From Bifidobacterium simiiventris (GTDB lineage Bacteria > Actinomycetota > Actinomycetes > Actinomycetales > Bifidobacteriaceae): a stretch of 64,000 bases of DNA. The first letter of the stretch is position 1; every line of letters begins with the position of its first letter. This document shows positions 1 to 8,131 of the stretch, in pieces. The stretch covers positions 186,001-250,000 of the forward strand of contig NZ_JAHBBG010000002.1 of the NCBI RefSeq assembly GCF_019331715.1, in the 5' to 3' direction. The notes beneath the pieces were generated by a model that worked only from the letters and a program-made list of their open reading frames with translations, made no database searches and was not told the origin of the DNA. The translations under genes and the position numbers were made by a program.

Positions 1-1175
1 TGATCTGCCGGCAAGGTGACGAAATCGCGCACTTCGGAATCGGGGAATGCGCCGTCGTCATACGGCGGCATCGTGTATCGCGGCACAATACCGACTCGGT
101 CCTCGCCGCGTACCGCGCGAAGCATGGCATCGGCGTGCGGTACGCTGAGCGGCCATCCGGCATCGTGCAATGCCAGCGCCACGCCAATGGCGTTTGCGCA
201 GATCGGATACGCCGCACCATCCAGTACCAGTGTCCAGCCGAATTCATCATGTATCGGCATCAGCGTGACCCATGAAAATCCCGGCCCGGGCAGCATCTCC
301 CACATGTGCCGGTCATCGCGTTCGTCTTCGATCCATGACAGGAACTCCTCCGGAGAATCTCGGTCGAGCATATCCGCCACCTGTCCGCACGGATTCGCAT
401 AAGCCCTATGCCAATCCTCAGGCGAGGCGGTATTCGACGGGACTGGGAACCGTGACGCCATATATGCATCCCCGCATGCCCGGTAATAATCGTTCAGGCT
501 CAGTTCGGTCAAACGTTGCCTGGTGTCCGTCCGTACCGCCGATTGCGATGACGGGCGGACGAACAGCCGATCGAACCGTTTGAGTTCGTTCTCGCGCACG
601 GTGGCTTGGACGTAGGCAAGGCTCTCGGGGAAAATCTCCCAGTACGTCTTGCGTGGCATCACGCCCATGCGCATGTCGAACGGAAGCTGTTCGCTCACCC
701 ATGCGTTGTATGTGCCCTGAACGCAACGACGCACGCATTCCTCCACGCCGGCGATCAGCCACGACATCAGCTGCATGGCAAATGCGGCATTGACGCCTTG
801 CGGCGCCTCGCGCACGAACCTCACCGAGAACCGGTCGTTCACCGTCAGCAGCCGTGTATCGTCCCGTTCCTCGTATGTCAACCGGTACCACTGCATCTTG
901 TCGGGGTAGCATTCCCGCCAATGCGCGTCAAACTGCTCGTACGAATCGAACAGGCCGTCCGCATGCAGCTGTGCATAGGTGCCGAACGCCTCGATGGAAC
1001 CGCGTTCGGCCGTGACCCACAAAGCGCGGATTCCGTCTGTTGGCACGATGTTGTGCAGCAGCGCTATCAGTGTTTGAGCGCGCAGATCGATTGGAAGGAT
1101 CAGATCAGGCGAATTCGAATTCCGTATGCGCATCAGGCCGTCCACTTCGGGCGCGTACAACGTTGCGGTTGCCAT
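1..1175 (-). CDS. Unrecognised protein, 3' end cut by window edge
   Basis: The frame stays open from an ATG at 1175 to the left edge, giving at least 391 residues with no stop. The start is set by a good ribosome-binding site (AAAGGAG, about six bases upstream) and the opening residues MATATLYAPEVDGLMRIR. No signal peptide, membrane segment or nucleotide-binding motif is visible. The protein is rich in Trp, Tyr and acidic residues and looks soluble and globular. I do not recognise a family. It is divergently transcribed from the HicB-like gene at 1339, and the 163-bp gap between them carries a palindromic operator candidate, so the two may share control. The continuous frame, codon use and SD site make it a real gene; its function is unknown and the C-terminus is not in the window. 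Confidence 0.75.
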   Translation of the reverse strand, partial: MATATLYAPEVDGLMRIRNSNSPDLILPIDLRAQTLIALLHNIVPTDGIRALWVTAERGSIEAFGTYAQLHADGLFDSYEQFDAHWRECYPDKMQWYRLTYEERDDTRLLTVNDRFSVRFVREAPQGVNAAFAMQLMSWLIAGVEECVRRCVQGTYNAWVSEQLPFDMRMGVMPRKTYWEIFPESLAYVQATVRENELKRFDRLFVRPSSQSAVRTDTRQRLTELSLNDYYRACGDAYMASRFPVPSNTASPEDWHRAYANPCGQVADMLDRDSPEEFLSWIEDERDDRHMWEMLPGPGFSWVTLMPIHDEFGWTLVLDGAAYPICANAIGVALALHDAGWPLSVPHADAMLRAVRGEDRVGIVPRYTMPPYDDGAFPDSEVRDFVTLPAD

Positions 1176-1208
1176 GGTCGCTCCTTTCTCGAAAGACACT
1201 GCGTCGTG

Positions 1209-1232
1209 TGTGATATCACTATTGATATCACA
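1209..1232. promoter_or_regulatory. Inverted repeat operator candidate between divergent genes
   Basis: TGTGATATC (1209-1217) and GATATCACA (1224-1232) form a perfect 9-bp inverted repeat with a 6-bp spacer. The left arm continues into a self-complementary GTGATATCAC. The element is centred in the 163-bp gap between the unknown minus-strand gene and the HicB-like gene. HicB proteins often carry a DNA-binding domain and autoregulate, so the HicB-like protein is a candidate binder; this is inference. Confidence 0.5.
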
Positions 1233-1338
1233 ATGGTCGTACAAATGTTCGATTGTGGCGGTCGGCGTGTCGGTGCGGTTTCCGGCCGTTGCCGTCATGC
1301 GATATGGTGAGCGTAGCGGTGGTTCAGGGAGGTGCGCG

Positions 1339-1680
1339 ATGGCTGACGAAAGTGATCGATACGTCTATCGTATTCATTGGTCGAACGAGGACGACGGATT
1401 CGTCGCGACGGTTGCCGAACTGCCGGATCTGCGGTTCATCGCGCAATCTTCGCTGGATGCGCTCGCCGGATTGCGGGTGTTGGCCTCCGAACGGGTGGCG
1501 GCGATGCGATCCAAGGGGCAGAACGTGCCGGAGCCGTTCGAAGACCGCCATTATTCCGGTCATATCATGGTGCGTGTGCCGCCGGAAGTCCATCGCAGGC
1601 TCACCATCGAGGCCGCCGAACAAGGCGTCTCGCTCAACCGTCTGGTGCAGTCCCGTCTGACGCAATCGACGAAAGCCTAG
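1339..1680 (+). CDS. HicB-like antitoxin-family protein (orphan)
   Basis: This 113-residue protein has the two-part layout of HicB proteins. The N-terminal half (about residues 5-60, YRIHWSNEDDGFVATVAELP) looks like the RNase-H-like HicB fold that binds and blocks the HicA RNase. The C-terminal part (about 75-108, VRVPPEVHRRLTIEAAEQGV) looks like a ribbon-helix-helix DNA-binding domain. The start at 1339 follows AGGGAGGTG about six bases upstream. HicB normally neutralises HicA and represses its own operon. No HicA-like small basic double-stranded-RNA-binding ORF lies on either side: upstream is the divergent unknown gene and downstream is a MATE pump. It is therefore an orphan, perhaps acting as a plain regulator or pairing with a distant toxin. 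Confidence 0.75.
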   Translation: MADESDRYVYRIHWSNEDDGFVATVAELPDLRFIAQSSLDALAGLRVLASERVAAMRSKGQNVPEPFEDRHYSGHIMVRVPPEVHRRLTIEAAEQGVSLNRLVQSRLTQSTKA

Positions 1681-1741
1681 CCGACTGCATGGTAGAACAA
1701 TGGTCGTGACCCCGTCCGGACGGCGAGTACAGTAGCCAATC

Positions 1742-3103
1742 GTGGTGCAGATTCATACGATCAGACGTGCGAGCGCGGACGCGAAATACCGTCAGATGAC
1801 GACCCAGCCGATCCGCCCGCTCATCTTGAGACTGTGTATTCCGGCTGTGATCTCGAATCTGGTCACCACCGCGTATAACCTTACCGATACGTTCTTCATT
1901 GGCCAGCTCGGCACCGCGCAATCTGGCGCGATCGGCATCGCATTCTCCGTCATGACCGTGCTGCAGGCCATCGGATTCTTCTTTGGCAACGGCGCGGGCA
2001 ACTCCATGAGCCGCGAGCTGGGCAAACAAAACAACGAACGTGCCGCCAAACTGCTCGCCATCGGCTTCACCGGTGCGGTCCTATGCGGTCTGACCGTCGC
2101 GGTCCTCGGCCTGCTGACCTTGCGGTCGCTGGTCGTCGCGCTCGGCTCGACCGCCACCATCGCGCCGTACGCCGTGCAATATCTCACGCCGATCCTCGCT
2201 GCCGCGCCTTGCGTGTGCGGGTCGTTCGCGCTCAACGGCCTGCTGCGGTATCAAGGGCAGTCCGCGTTCGGCATGACCGGCCTCGTCTCGGGCGCATTGC
2301 TCAACTTCCTGCTCGCGCCGCTGTTCATCTTCGTGCTTGATCTCGGCATTTTCGGTGCCGGGCTTGCGACCGGCATCTGCCAGACATTGAGCTTCGTGAT
2401 CCTGACCACATTGAGCCGCAAATTCGGCGTGATGAAGCTGTCGCTGCGCAACTGCAAGCCCGATGTGCTGCTCGTGCGCGAGATCATCGGCGGGGGCCTG
2501 CCGTCACTGGTTCGCCAGGGCGCCGGATCGATCGCGACCACCTGCGTGAACATCGCGGCCAACCCGTTCGGCGATGCGACCATCGCCGGCATGGCCATCG
2601 TCATGCGCATCATGCTCGGCGCGAACTCGGTGATCGTCGGCTTGGGCCAAGGCTTTCAGCCGGTGTGCGGATACAACTACGGCGCCGGAAAATACGATCG
2701 CGTCAAACAGGCGTATTGGTTCTGCGTCACGCTGTCGACCGCGGTGCTCGCCGTGCTCGGCGCGCTGATCTGGGCGTTCGCACCGCAGCTGGTCGAGATC
2801 TTCCGCTCCGACCCGGCCGTGGTCGAGGTGGGCGTGTCCGCGCTGCATTTCCAATGCATCACGGTGGCGCTCAACGGCGTCAACATGATGGGCAACATGT
2901 CCACGCAGACAATGGGCAAGACCGGTATCGCCTCGTTCCTCGCCGTATGCCGCATGGGTCTGTTTCTCGCTCCGGCCGTGCTCATCCTGCCGCACTTCCT
3001 CGGCGTGCTCGGCGTGGAGGTGGCGCAGTCCGTATCCGATACGCTCTCGTTCGCGGTGACCATACCGTTCCAGCGCAGGATTCTGCGCGGATTGTCGCGA
3101 TGA
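1742..3103 (+). CDS. MATE family multidrug/sodium antiporter
   Basis: This 453-residue polytopic membrane protein has the MATE signature near the N-terminus: KYRQMTTQPIRPLIL followed by IPAVISNLVTTAYNLTDTFFIGQLG. A second half repeats the bundle (GLPSLVRQGAGSIATTCVN and GLGQGFQPVCGYNYGAGKY). The length fits the usual 440-480 residues and about 12 helices. MATE proteins export cationic drugs or metabolites in exchange for Na+ or H+. The GTG start at 1742 keeps the KYRQM segment that precedes helix 1 in homologues; an internal ATG at 1796 is possible, and neither has a clear Shine-Dalgarno site. The padR gene 118 bp downstream on the same strand suggests drug-responsive control. The substrate is unknown. 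Confidence 0.88.
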   Translation: MVQIHTIRRASADAKYRQMTTQPIRPLILRLCIPAVISNLVTTAYNLTDTFFIGQLGTAQSGAIGIAFSVMTVLQAIGFFFGNGAGNSMSRELGKQNNERAAKLLAIGFTGAVLCGLTVAVLGLLTLRSLVVALGSTATIAPYAVQYLTPILAAAPCVCGSFALNGLLRYQGQSAFGMTGLVSGALLNFLLAPLFIFVLDLGIFGAGLATGICQTLSFVILTTLSRKFGVMKLSLRNCKPDVLLVREIIGGGLPSLVRQGAGSIATTCVNIAANPFGDATIAGMAIVMRIMLGANSVIVGLGQGFQPVCGYNYGAGKYDRVKQAYWFCVTLSTAVLAVLGALIWAFAPQLVEIFRSDPAVVEVGVSALHFQCITVALNGVNMMGNMSTQTMGKTGIASFLAVCRMGLFLAPAVLILPHFLGVLGVEVAQSVSDTLSFAVTIPFQRRILRGLSR

Positions 3104-3192
3104 TGCGCGCGCGTCGTGGCGTGTTGTCCGTTGCGATGACTGGCTCGGCGTATGAAGGCCGTGGTTACGCGCTGGGATGACGCGACGTTGGG

Positions 3193-3211
3193 ATATGTCG
3201 AAACGAGATAT
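3193..3211 (+). promoter_or_regulatory. PadR-type operator candidate upstream of padR (copy 1)
   Basis: ATAT at 3193-3196 and ATAT at 3208-3211 are separated by 11 bp, the same spacing seen at 22262-22280, 29126-29144 and 29236-29254. The flanking bases (GGGATAT and GAGATATAC) only partly match the other copies. It ends 10 bp before the padR start codon at 3222, so a bound protein would block expression of the regulator itself. Confidence 0.4.
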
Positions 3212-3221
3212 ACTGTCACGC

Positions 3222-3752
3222 ATGAGCGTGATCGAAACGATGATTTTGGGCTTCCTGTCGGAACGTTCCATGTGCGGCTATGAGCTGCGCAAGAAAATGG
3301 AACAACTGCAGGGGTCGAGCCGTAAGTTCAGCGACGGTGCGATTTACCCGGCGACCACCCGACTCGTCGACGCCGGACTGATCGCGGAAGAGTCCGAGAT
3401 GCGCGACGGTCGTCAGCGTCGCCTGTTCACGCTGCTCGACGCCGGCCGTGCCAAGCTGATCGCCGAACTGAAGAACGCGAGCGGATTCGATGTCAGTGAT
3501 TTCACCCGCTGGATGGTCGTACTCACGTTCCTGTCCGTCATCCCCGACAAAGCCGACCGTGACGCCGTCCTGCGACGCCGGTACGACCTGCTCAGCCGCG
3601 GCGATGTCCACTTCTTCTACTGCGATGCTGGCAATCCGCTCTCATTCGACCAGATCACGGACCCGTACCGTCGAGGCATCATCGCCGTACACGACGCGCA
3701 GATCGCGGCCGAACTTGACTGGCTGCGCTCGATGCTTGGCATCGACGCGTGA
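3222..3752 (+). CDS. PadR family transcriptional regulator
   Basis: This 176-residue protein has an N-terminal winged-helix PadR domain (about residues 1-80: MSVIETMILGFLSERSMCGYELRKKMEQL) and a C-terminal helical dimerisation segment (FLSVIPDKADRDAVLRRRYDLL). The ATG at 3222 is chosen because PadR proteins begin directly with this first helix; the frame is open further upstream. PadR proteins repress efflux or detoxification genes and are released by small phenolic or drug ligands. It follows a MATE pump and is a clear paralogue of the regulator at 29264: both have CGY-LRKKMEQLQG and LSVIPD--DR-AVL-RR. The target operon is inferred, not shown. Confidence 0.88.
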   Translation: MSVIETMILGFLSERSMCGYELRKKMEQLQGSSRKFSDGAIYPATTRLVDAGLIAEESEMRDGRQRRLFTLLDAGRAKLIAELKNASGFDVSDFTRWMVVLTFLSVIPDKADRDAVLRRRYDLLSRGDVHFFYCDAGNPLSFDQITDPYRRGIIAVHDAQIAAELDWLRSMLGIDA

Positions 3753-3768
3753 GTTGTCGCGCGTATAG

Positions 3769-3812
3769 GCGAGGGGTGTCGGTTCGATGTAATGTGAACC
3801 GACACCCCTCGC
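3769..3812. terminator. Bidirectional terminator hairpin
   Basis: A perfect 17-bp stem (3769-3785 with 3796-3812; core GGGGTGTCGGTTC) has a 10-nt loop. It lies between the convergent ends of padR (3752) and the malY-like gene (3839). There is no long T-run on either side. Confidence 0.7.
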
Positions 3813-3838
3813 TGTCTGACATTTCCTCGACTGCCGGC

Positions 3839-5104
3839 TTACAGCGCCCGCAGTCCCGCGAACAGCCTCGTGAACCCCTCGCGCATCCGCGCCCTCGGGC
3901 ATGCGACGTTGATGCGGATGAACGAGGCGCCGTTGCCGCCGAACTGCGCGCCGGAGGAGAACATCACCTTGTGCTCGCGCTTGAGCCAATCGCACAGTTC
4001 GGTCGTGGTCGTAAACCGTGATCCATCTCCGACGAACGCCGAACAGTCCAGCCACAGCAGATACGTGGCCGGGCCGCTCACCAGCATGACATGACGGTCA
4101 GCCGCGACTGAACCGTTGTAGTCGTCGATCAGCTGCTCCACCTCACGCTTGTTGCCGGCCAGATAGCTGCGCAGCGCATCCAGCCACGCGCCTCCATGCC
4201 CGAACGCGGCAATCGCCGCATCGATGGCGAATGCGTTCGGCTCGGCCACCTCATCGGTGTTGAGCCCGCGCCACACCTTGTGCCGCAGTGTCGGATCGGG
4301 CACCATCACGGCCGCCGTATGCAGTCCGGCGATGTTGAACGCCTTCGTCGGCGCCATGCACGTCACCGAAATCGCCGCACACCGCTCGTCCACGGATGCG
4401 AACGGCACGTACGAGACGCCTGGATCGGTCAGATCGCAGTGGATCTCGTCGCTGATCACCGTGACGTGATGCTTCCAACACAGCTCGCCGATCCGCGTGA
4501 GCGTGGCGCGATCCCAGACCATGCCGGTCGGATTGTGCGGGTTGCACAGGATCATCAGCGAGGTCTGCGGATCCGCGAGCTTCGCCTCCAGATCGGTCCA
4601 ATCGATCGCGTACCGTCCGGCGGCCGCATCGTAGACAAGCGACGACTGGAGCGCGTTGCGGCCGTTGTTGAGAATCGAATTGAAGAAGATGTTGTACACG
4701 GGCGTCATGATGACCACGTTCTCGGCCGGCGTCGTCAGCTTGCGCACCATGCTTGAGATCGCCGGAATCACGCCCGTCGTGAAGATCAGCGACTGCGGGT
4801 CGATCGTCAGACCATGCCGCGAACCCCACCAGTCGACGTATGCGCGGCCCCACTCGTCCGGCACGATCGAATAGCCGAACACGCCGTGCGCGACGCGCCG
4901 CTCCAGTGCGTCACGCACGGCAGGAGCGGTCGGAAAGTCCATATCCGCCACCCACATCGGCAGCGCGCCGTCGGCCTCCTCCCACTTGAGCGACCACGTG
5001 CCGGCGCGGTCCACCGGTGTGTCGAAATCGAATGTATCGTCGTTCTTGCAGTCGGCTGTCTGTCCGTTTGCGCGGCCGATCATATTGTTCATATCGCCGC
5101 TCAT
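3839..5104 (-). CDS. MalY/PatB-type PLP C-S beta-lyase (cystathionine beta-lyase family)
   Basis: This 421-residue protein is a fold-type I PLP enzyme. It has the MalY/PatB N-terminal signature LPMWVADMDFPTAP (about 48-61), CNPHNPTG (187-194), ISDEIHCDL with Asp219, and the Schiff-base lysine Lys254 in APTKAFNIAGL. Such enzymes cleave cystathionine or cysteine S-conjugates to thiol, pyruvate and ammonia; some also serve as aminotransferases or regulators. The ATG at 5104 overlaps the TGA of the upstream DUF3737 gene by four bases (ATGA), so translation is probably coupled. The frame is open further upstream, but that stretch is an antisense-free shadow of DUF3737 and is not used. The substrate is not determinable here. 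Confidence 0.88.
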   Translation of the reverse strand: MSGDMNNMIGRANGQTADCKNDDTFDFDTPVDRAGTWSLKWEEADGALPMWVADMDFPTAPAVRDALERRVAHGVFGYSIVPDEWGRAYVDWWGSRHGLTIDPQSLIFTTGVIPAISSMVRKLTTPAENVVIMTPVYNIFFNSILNNGRNALQSSLVYDAAAGRYAIDWTDLEAKLADPQTSLMILCNPHNPTGMVWDRATLTRIGELCWKHHVTVISDEIHCDLTDPGVSYVPFASVDERCAAISVTCMAPTKAFNIAGLHTAAVMVPDPTLRHKVWRGLNTDEVAEPNAFAIDAAIAAFGHGGAWLDALRSYLAGNKREVEQLIDDYNGSVAADRHVMLVSGPATYLLWLDCSAFVGDGSRFTTTTELCDWLKREHKVMFSSGAQFGGNGASFIRINVACPRARMREGFTRLFAGLRAL

Positions 5105-5973
5105 GCCGCATGCTTCCCGGTCAGAATCGTCGTCTTCGACGGATCGATGCGATCCGCCTCCAACGTCAGTGTGCCGATCGCATCCGCGCGAATCACGCCG
5201 CCGGTCGGATTGACGATGCTGTCGATCGTGCCATGCGCGTCCACGTCCACCGTCGAATACTCGAACGCGCGCGTCGTATTGACCAGACGGCAGTCCTTCA
5301 TGACAAGGTTGTCGATATAGCACAGTCCTTGCAGGCTTTCGATCGTGCAGTTGACGAACGTGAGGTTGCGCGAGTTCCAGCCAAGATATTCGCCGGAGAT
5401 GTACGAGTTCTCGACAGTCACGTTTTCCGTGTTCCAGAACGCGTCCTTGGAAATGAGCCGCGAATCGCGCACCGTGATGTCGTGCGCGCCGTCGAACGGA
5501 TAGTTGCCGACCAGACGGAACCGTTCTGCGGTCACATGCTCGCAGTTCATGCCGAAATAATCGCCGCGGGCGACAACGTTGTCCAATGTCACGTTCGTGC
5601 AGTTCCAGAACGTCTCCTCGGCGTTCGTCAGATCGACATTGCGCAACGTGACGTCGCTCGCCCGGCGGAAGTTCTTCGGCGCCTCGATCGTCGAATCCTC
5701 CACCAGCATGCGGCTCGTGTACCACACGCCGGCGCGGCCCATCTCGAACCACGTCGAATTGCGCACGGTGACGTCGTTCGCATACCATAACGGGTACTTC
5801 CACTGGAACGAGCAGTTGTCCAGCGTGATGTTGCGCGCGTGCTTGAGCGGCGACTCGCCGTCCGCGAAGATCGTGTCGATATAGGTCATGTCGTGCGCGA
5901 AGAACTCCGCGCGTTCGCCGGTCAGCCGCGCCTGACGGATGATGCCGGACTGGTTCGTTGCAGGTTCGTTCAT
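5101..5973 (-). CDS. DUF3737 family right-handed beta-helix protein
   Basis: This 290-residue protein is built of short repeats of the type (N/D)VTL-N--, for example ARNITLDNCSFQWKYPLWYA and NVTVENSYISGEYLGW. This is the signature of a parallel beta-helix and of DUF3737 proteins as I know them. There is no signal peptide, so it is probably cytoplasmic. The start at 5973 follows AGAGGA. It is first in a two-gene operon with the malY-like lyase (4-bp overlap). The promoter region upstream carries an 18-bp near-palindrome shared with the cupin promoter at 27.6 kb, which suggests stress or ligand induction. No biochemical role is established for the family to my knowledge. Confidence 0.82.
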   Translation of the reverse strand: MNEPATNQSGIIRQARLTGERAEFFAHDMTYIDTIFADGESPLKHARNITLDNCSFQWKYPLWYANDVTVRNSTWFEMGRAGVWYTSRMLVEDSTIEAPKNFRRASDVTLRNVDLTNAEETFWNCTNVTLDNVVARGDYFGMNCEHVTAERFRLVGNYPFDGAHDITVRDSRLISKDAFWNTENVTVENSYISGEYLGWNSRNLTFVNCTIESLQGLCYIDNLVMKDCRLVNTTRAFEYSTVDVDAHGTIDSIVNPTGGVIRADAIGTLTLEADRIDPSKTTILTGKHAA

Positions 5974-6037
5974 GAACGTCCTCTTTGCCTCTCGTCGTCT
6001 CGTATCGGCCGTCGTCGCCGGCGACCGCCGCTACCCG

Positions 6038-6067
6038 ATTGTGGTAACTTCAAGTGCTCGAAGTCAA
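6038..6067 (-). promoter_or_regulatory. Promoter with 18-bp palindromic operator (DUF3737-malY operon)
   Basis: Read on the minus strand, a TTGACT -35 element (6067-6062) is followed after 18 bp by CACAAT (6043-6038). The near-palindrome ACTTCAAGTGCTCGAAGT (6047-6064) fills the spacer and overlaps the -35. The same arrangement, with a perfect palindrome, lies in front of the cupin gene at 27610-27639. Operators filling a slightly long spacer are typical of MerR-family activators; that assignment is inference. No merR gene is in the window. Confidence 0.55.
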
Positions 6068-6112
6068 CGTTCACTCGGATAGCGAACACGCCGGCGTGTG
6101 CGGGCGACGAGC

Positions 6113-7843
6113 CTACCGCCGCCAGGTGCGGCGACGGTAGTTGACGATGCGCTTGCCGCCGACGCCCGCCTTGCCGCCCGGACCCCACGGTCCGCGCGCC
6201 TCGGCCTTGAGCTGCGTGAGGTGATGCTTCATCGCAAGCAGCATGATGTGCGTGTCCTCGAGGCCCAGATGTCGTTCGGCGTCGTCCTCGTGCAGCGCGC
6301 CCTGGCGCTTCGCATACGCGTCCAGCGTGTTGTCTCCGTCCGGATGGCCCTCGCACGGAATCGAACCCTCGTCCCACAGGCGGCTCATCGGCAGCGTGTC
6401 GATGATCGTCACATGCCCGTTGCGGTAGGCCTCCGCGTAGCCGGCCACGTTGAGCATGAAGAAGCTGTGCTCGAACGTGGCCATATGCGCCACGAACGGC
6501 TGCGACGTGAGCCGGTGCAGCAGATCGGCCTGCGCGGCCGGGTCCTCGTCGAACAGCGGGAATTCGGCGCCGGTGCGCTGGCTGATGTCGATGCCGGTCA
6601 GCTGGATGATGAACGCGTTGCCGTGACGCGCCGCCTCGGGGGTCACGCCGAACGAGAAGCGATGCTGGTCGTACGCGTCGCCGGACTCGTAATAGTCCTT
6701 GTCGTAGCGGTAGTCGTCGGGCAGCGAGGTCGGGCGCGGCGACTTCATGTTCATATATTCGAAGCCAACGTCGATGATGTACGCGCGGTACGGTTCGGTG
6801 CCGTTCGTCTCCAGATCGATGCCCATCACGTTGTCCACGTCGCGGCCGGGCAGATACACCTCGCGCCAGTAGTCCTTCGGCGCGGCGGCCTGACGGGCGG
6901 CCACATGCTCGGCAGCCGCATGACGTGACTTCTCGTAACGCATCTCCGGCACGGCGGTCTCGTTCGTGCGCACCTGTTCGACGCTCGGCACGGCCGGATT
7001 GTCATCGTTGATGATCTGCGGCCCTTCGACCAGATCGTCCGCACTGTTCGCGTCCGAACTCGAATCGGCCGGAGCGGACTCGTCGGGGCCGGCCTCGACG
7101 GAACCGTACTGCTTCTCGTCCGCCGCGAACAGGGCCATCTGGCGTTCGTGCTTGGCCGCTTCACGCTTCTCGCGGTCGGCCTTGCGCTGTTCGGCGCGCG
7201 CGTTGACGATCTCGGCGGTGCGATCCTGCACGTCGGCCAGATCATCGTCGGTGAGCAGGCCTCCCTCGACCGCGTGCAATACCGGCACGGTGACGCGTTG
7301 ACGGTCCTCGTCACTGACCGTCCACAGTCCTTCCGCGACGCCGCGATCGCGCAGCAGATCGATCTGATCGGTCAGACGGCGATCCGCGTACGCGAGCGCG
7401 CGCGGCAGCTCGTACGTCTTGATATGACGGTCGAAGTCGCGCATGAACACCATGCTCATCTTCGCGATGATCGCCTCGAGCCGGTCGCGGATCGCGAGAT
7501 CGGCCTTGAGCAGGTCGTGCACGTTGCTCGCCGCGCCCGGCTCGAGATCGACCGGCTGAGCGACGCCGATGCCGTGCTCGAGATCGAGCGAACGCACCCA
7601 ATCCCAGTCGATGTCGTGGTCGTCGGCGTCCTTCAACATGATGTACGCCCACTGGTCGATCGTGTCCTTGGCCTTGGTGAGCCACGTGCGGTCGACGGGC
7701 GCGGCGGCTGGCGTGTCGATCGCGGCGGTGGTTCCGGTGCCGGCGTCGGTGGCGTGCTGATCGTTGTCCTGATTGCTGTTATCTGCTTGTTCGCTACTCA
7801 TACTGTCATTCATATCGTTCATATCACTCATAGTCATCATCAT
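6113..7843 (-). CDS. DEDD-type 3'-5' exonuclease-like protein with long N-terminal extension
   Basis: This protein has 576 residues from the ATG at 7843, chosen for GGGGAA about 10 bases upstream; an in-frame start at 7882 would add 13 residues. Residues 1-50 are acidic and low-complexity. Residues 50-330 are largely helical with a charged coiled-coil stretch near 210-235. The C-terminal third resembles an RNase T/DnaQ exonuclease: Exo I GIDLETNGTE with Asp343 and Glu345, an Exo II-like FVAHMATFEHSFF (450-462), and Exo III HLGLEDTHIMLL with His525 and Asp530. The usual Exo II aspartate appears as Glu458, so activity is uncertain. The basic tail (RRRTWRR) may bind nucleic acid. It stands alone on the minus strand between the DUF3737 operon and the defence locus. 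Its role (DNA or RNA trimming) is not determinable. Confidence 0.7.
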   Translation of the reverse strand: MMMTMSDMNDMNDSMSSEQADNSNQDNDQHATDAGTGTTAAIDTPAAAPVDRTWLTKAKDTIDQWAYIMLKDADDHDIDWDWVRSLDLEHGIGVAQPVDLEPGAASNVHDLLKADLAIRDRLEAIIAKMSMVFMRDFDRHIKTYELPRALAYADRRLTDQIDLLRDRGVAEGLWTVSDEDRQRVTVPVLHAVEGGLLTDDDLADVQDRTAEIVNARAEQRKADREKREAAKHERQMALFAADEKQYGSVEAGPDESAPADSSSDANSADDLVEGPQIINDDNPAVPSVEQVRTNETAVPEMRYEKSRHAAAEHVAARQAAAPKDYWREVYLPGRDVDNVMGIDLETNGTEPYRAYIIDVGFEYMNMKSPRPTSLPDDYRYDKDYYESGDAYDQHRFSFGVTPEAARHGNAFIIQLTGIDISQRTGAEFPLFDEDPAAQADLLHRLTSQPFVAHMATFEHSFFMLNVAGYAEAYRNGHVTIIDTLPMSRLWDEGSIPCEGHPDGDNTLDAYAKRQGALHEDDAERHLGLEDTHIMLLAMKHHLTQLKAEARGPWGPGGKAGVGGKRIVNYRRRTWRR

Positions 7844-8131
7844 GGAAATATTGTTCCCCACGACTCTTATGGTAACGCTCACAGTCGATGGACTTGCGCT
7901 TGGACAGGTGATTCATTGAGTTGCTATTCTCCAGAGCTTCATCAGACATCAGCTTTTTGCTTGGTGATATGTGGACTGGGCGATGTGGTTGCCGTCGGAG
8001 ACTGATTCATTTGATCGGTAATTGGAAGATGCCGGGAAGGGGAAACCGGCGACGTTTATCTCTGCTAGATGATGTGTCGCCGGTAACAGAGGATTCGAGT
8101 ACTCCATTCGCCTGTCCTGGTCGTGATTGAA
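7844..8131. other. Gene-free interval with one inverted repeat (8045-8084)
   Basis: These 288 bp separate the exonuclease-like gene from the last gene of the defence operon. ACCGGCGAC (8045-8053) and GTCGCCGGT (8076-8084) form a 9-bp inverted repeat around a 22-nt loop, a possible terminator for the operon. The rest is A/T-richer than the flanks and probably holds the exonuclease promoter. I see no coding capacity. Confidence 0.45.

Noticed and set aside
606..1310. 234-codon frame on the plus strand
   Set aside because: It overlaps the minus-strand gene starting at 1175, which has a good ribosome-binding site and an uninterrupted protein-like frame to the window edge.
5105..5803. N-terminal extension of the malY-like frame to 654 residues
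   Set aside because: The extra 233 codons overlap DUF3737 in another frame and are Arg-rich nonsense; the PLP enzyme starts naturally at 5104 with an ATGA overlap.
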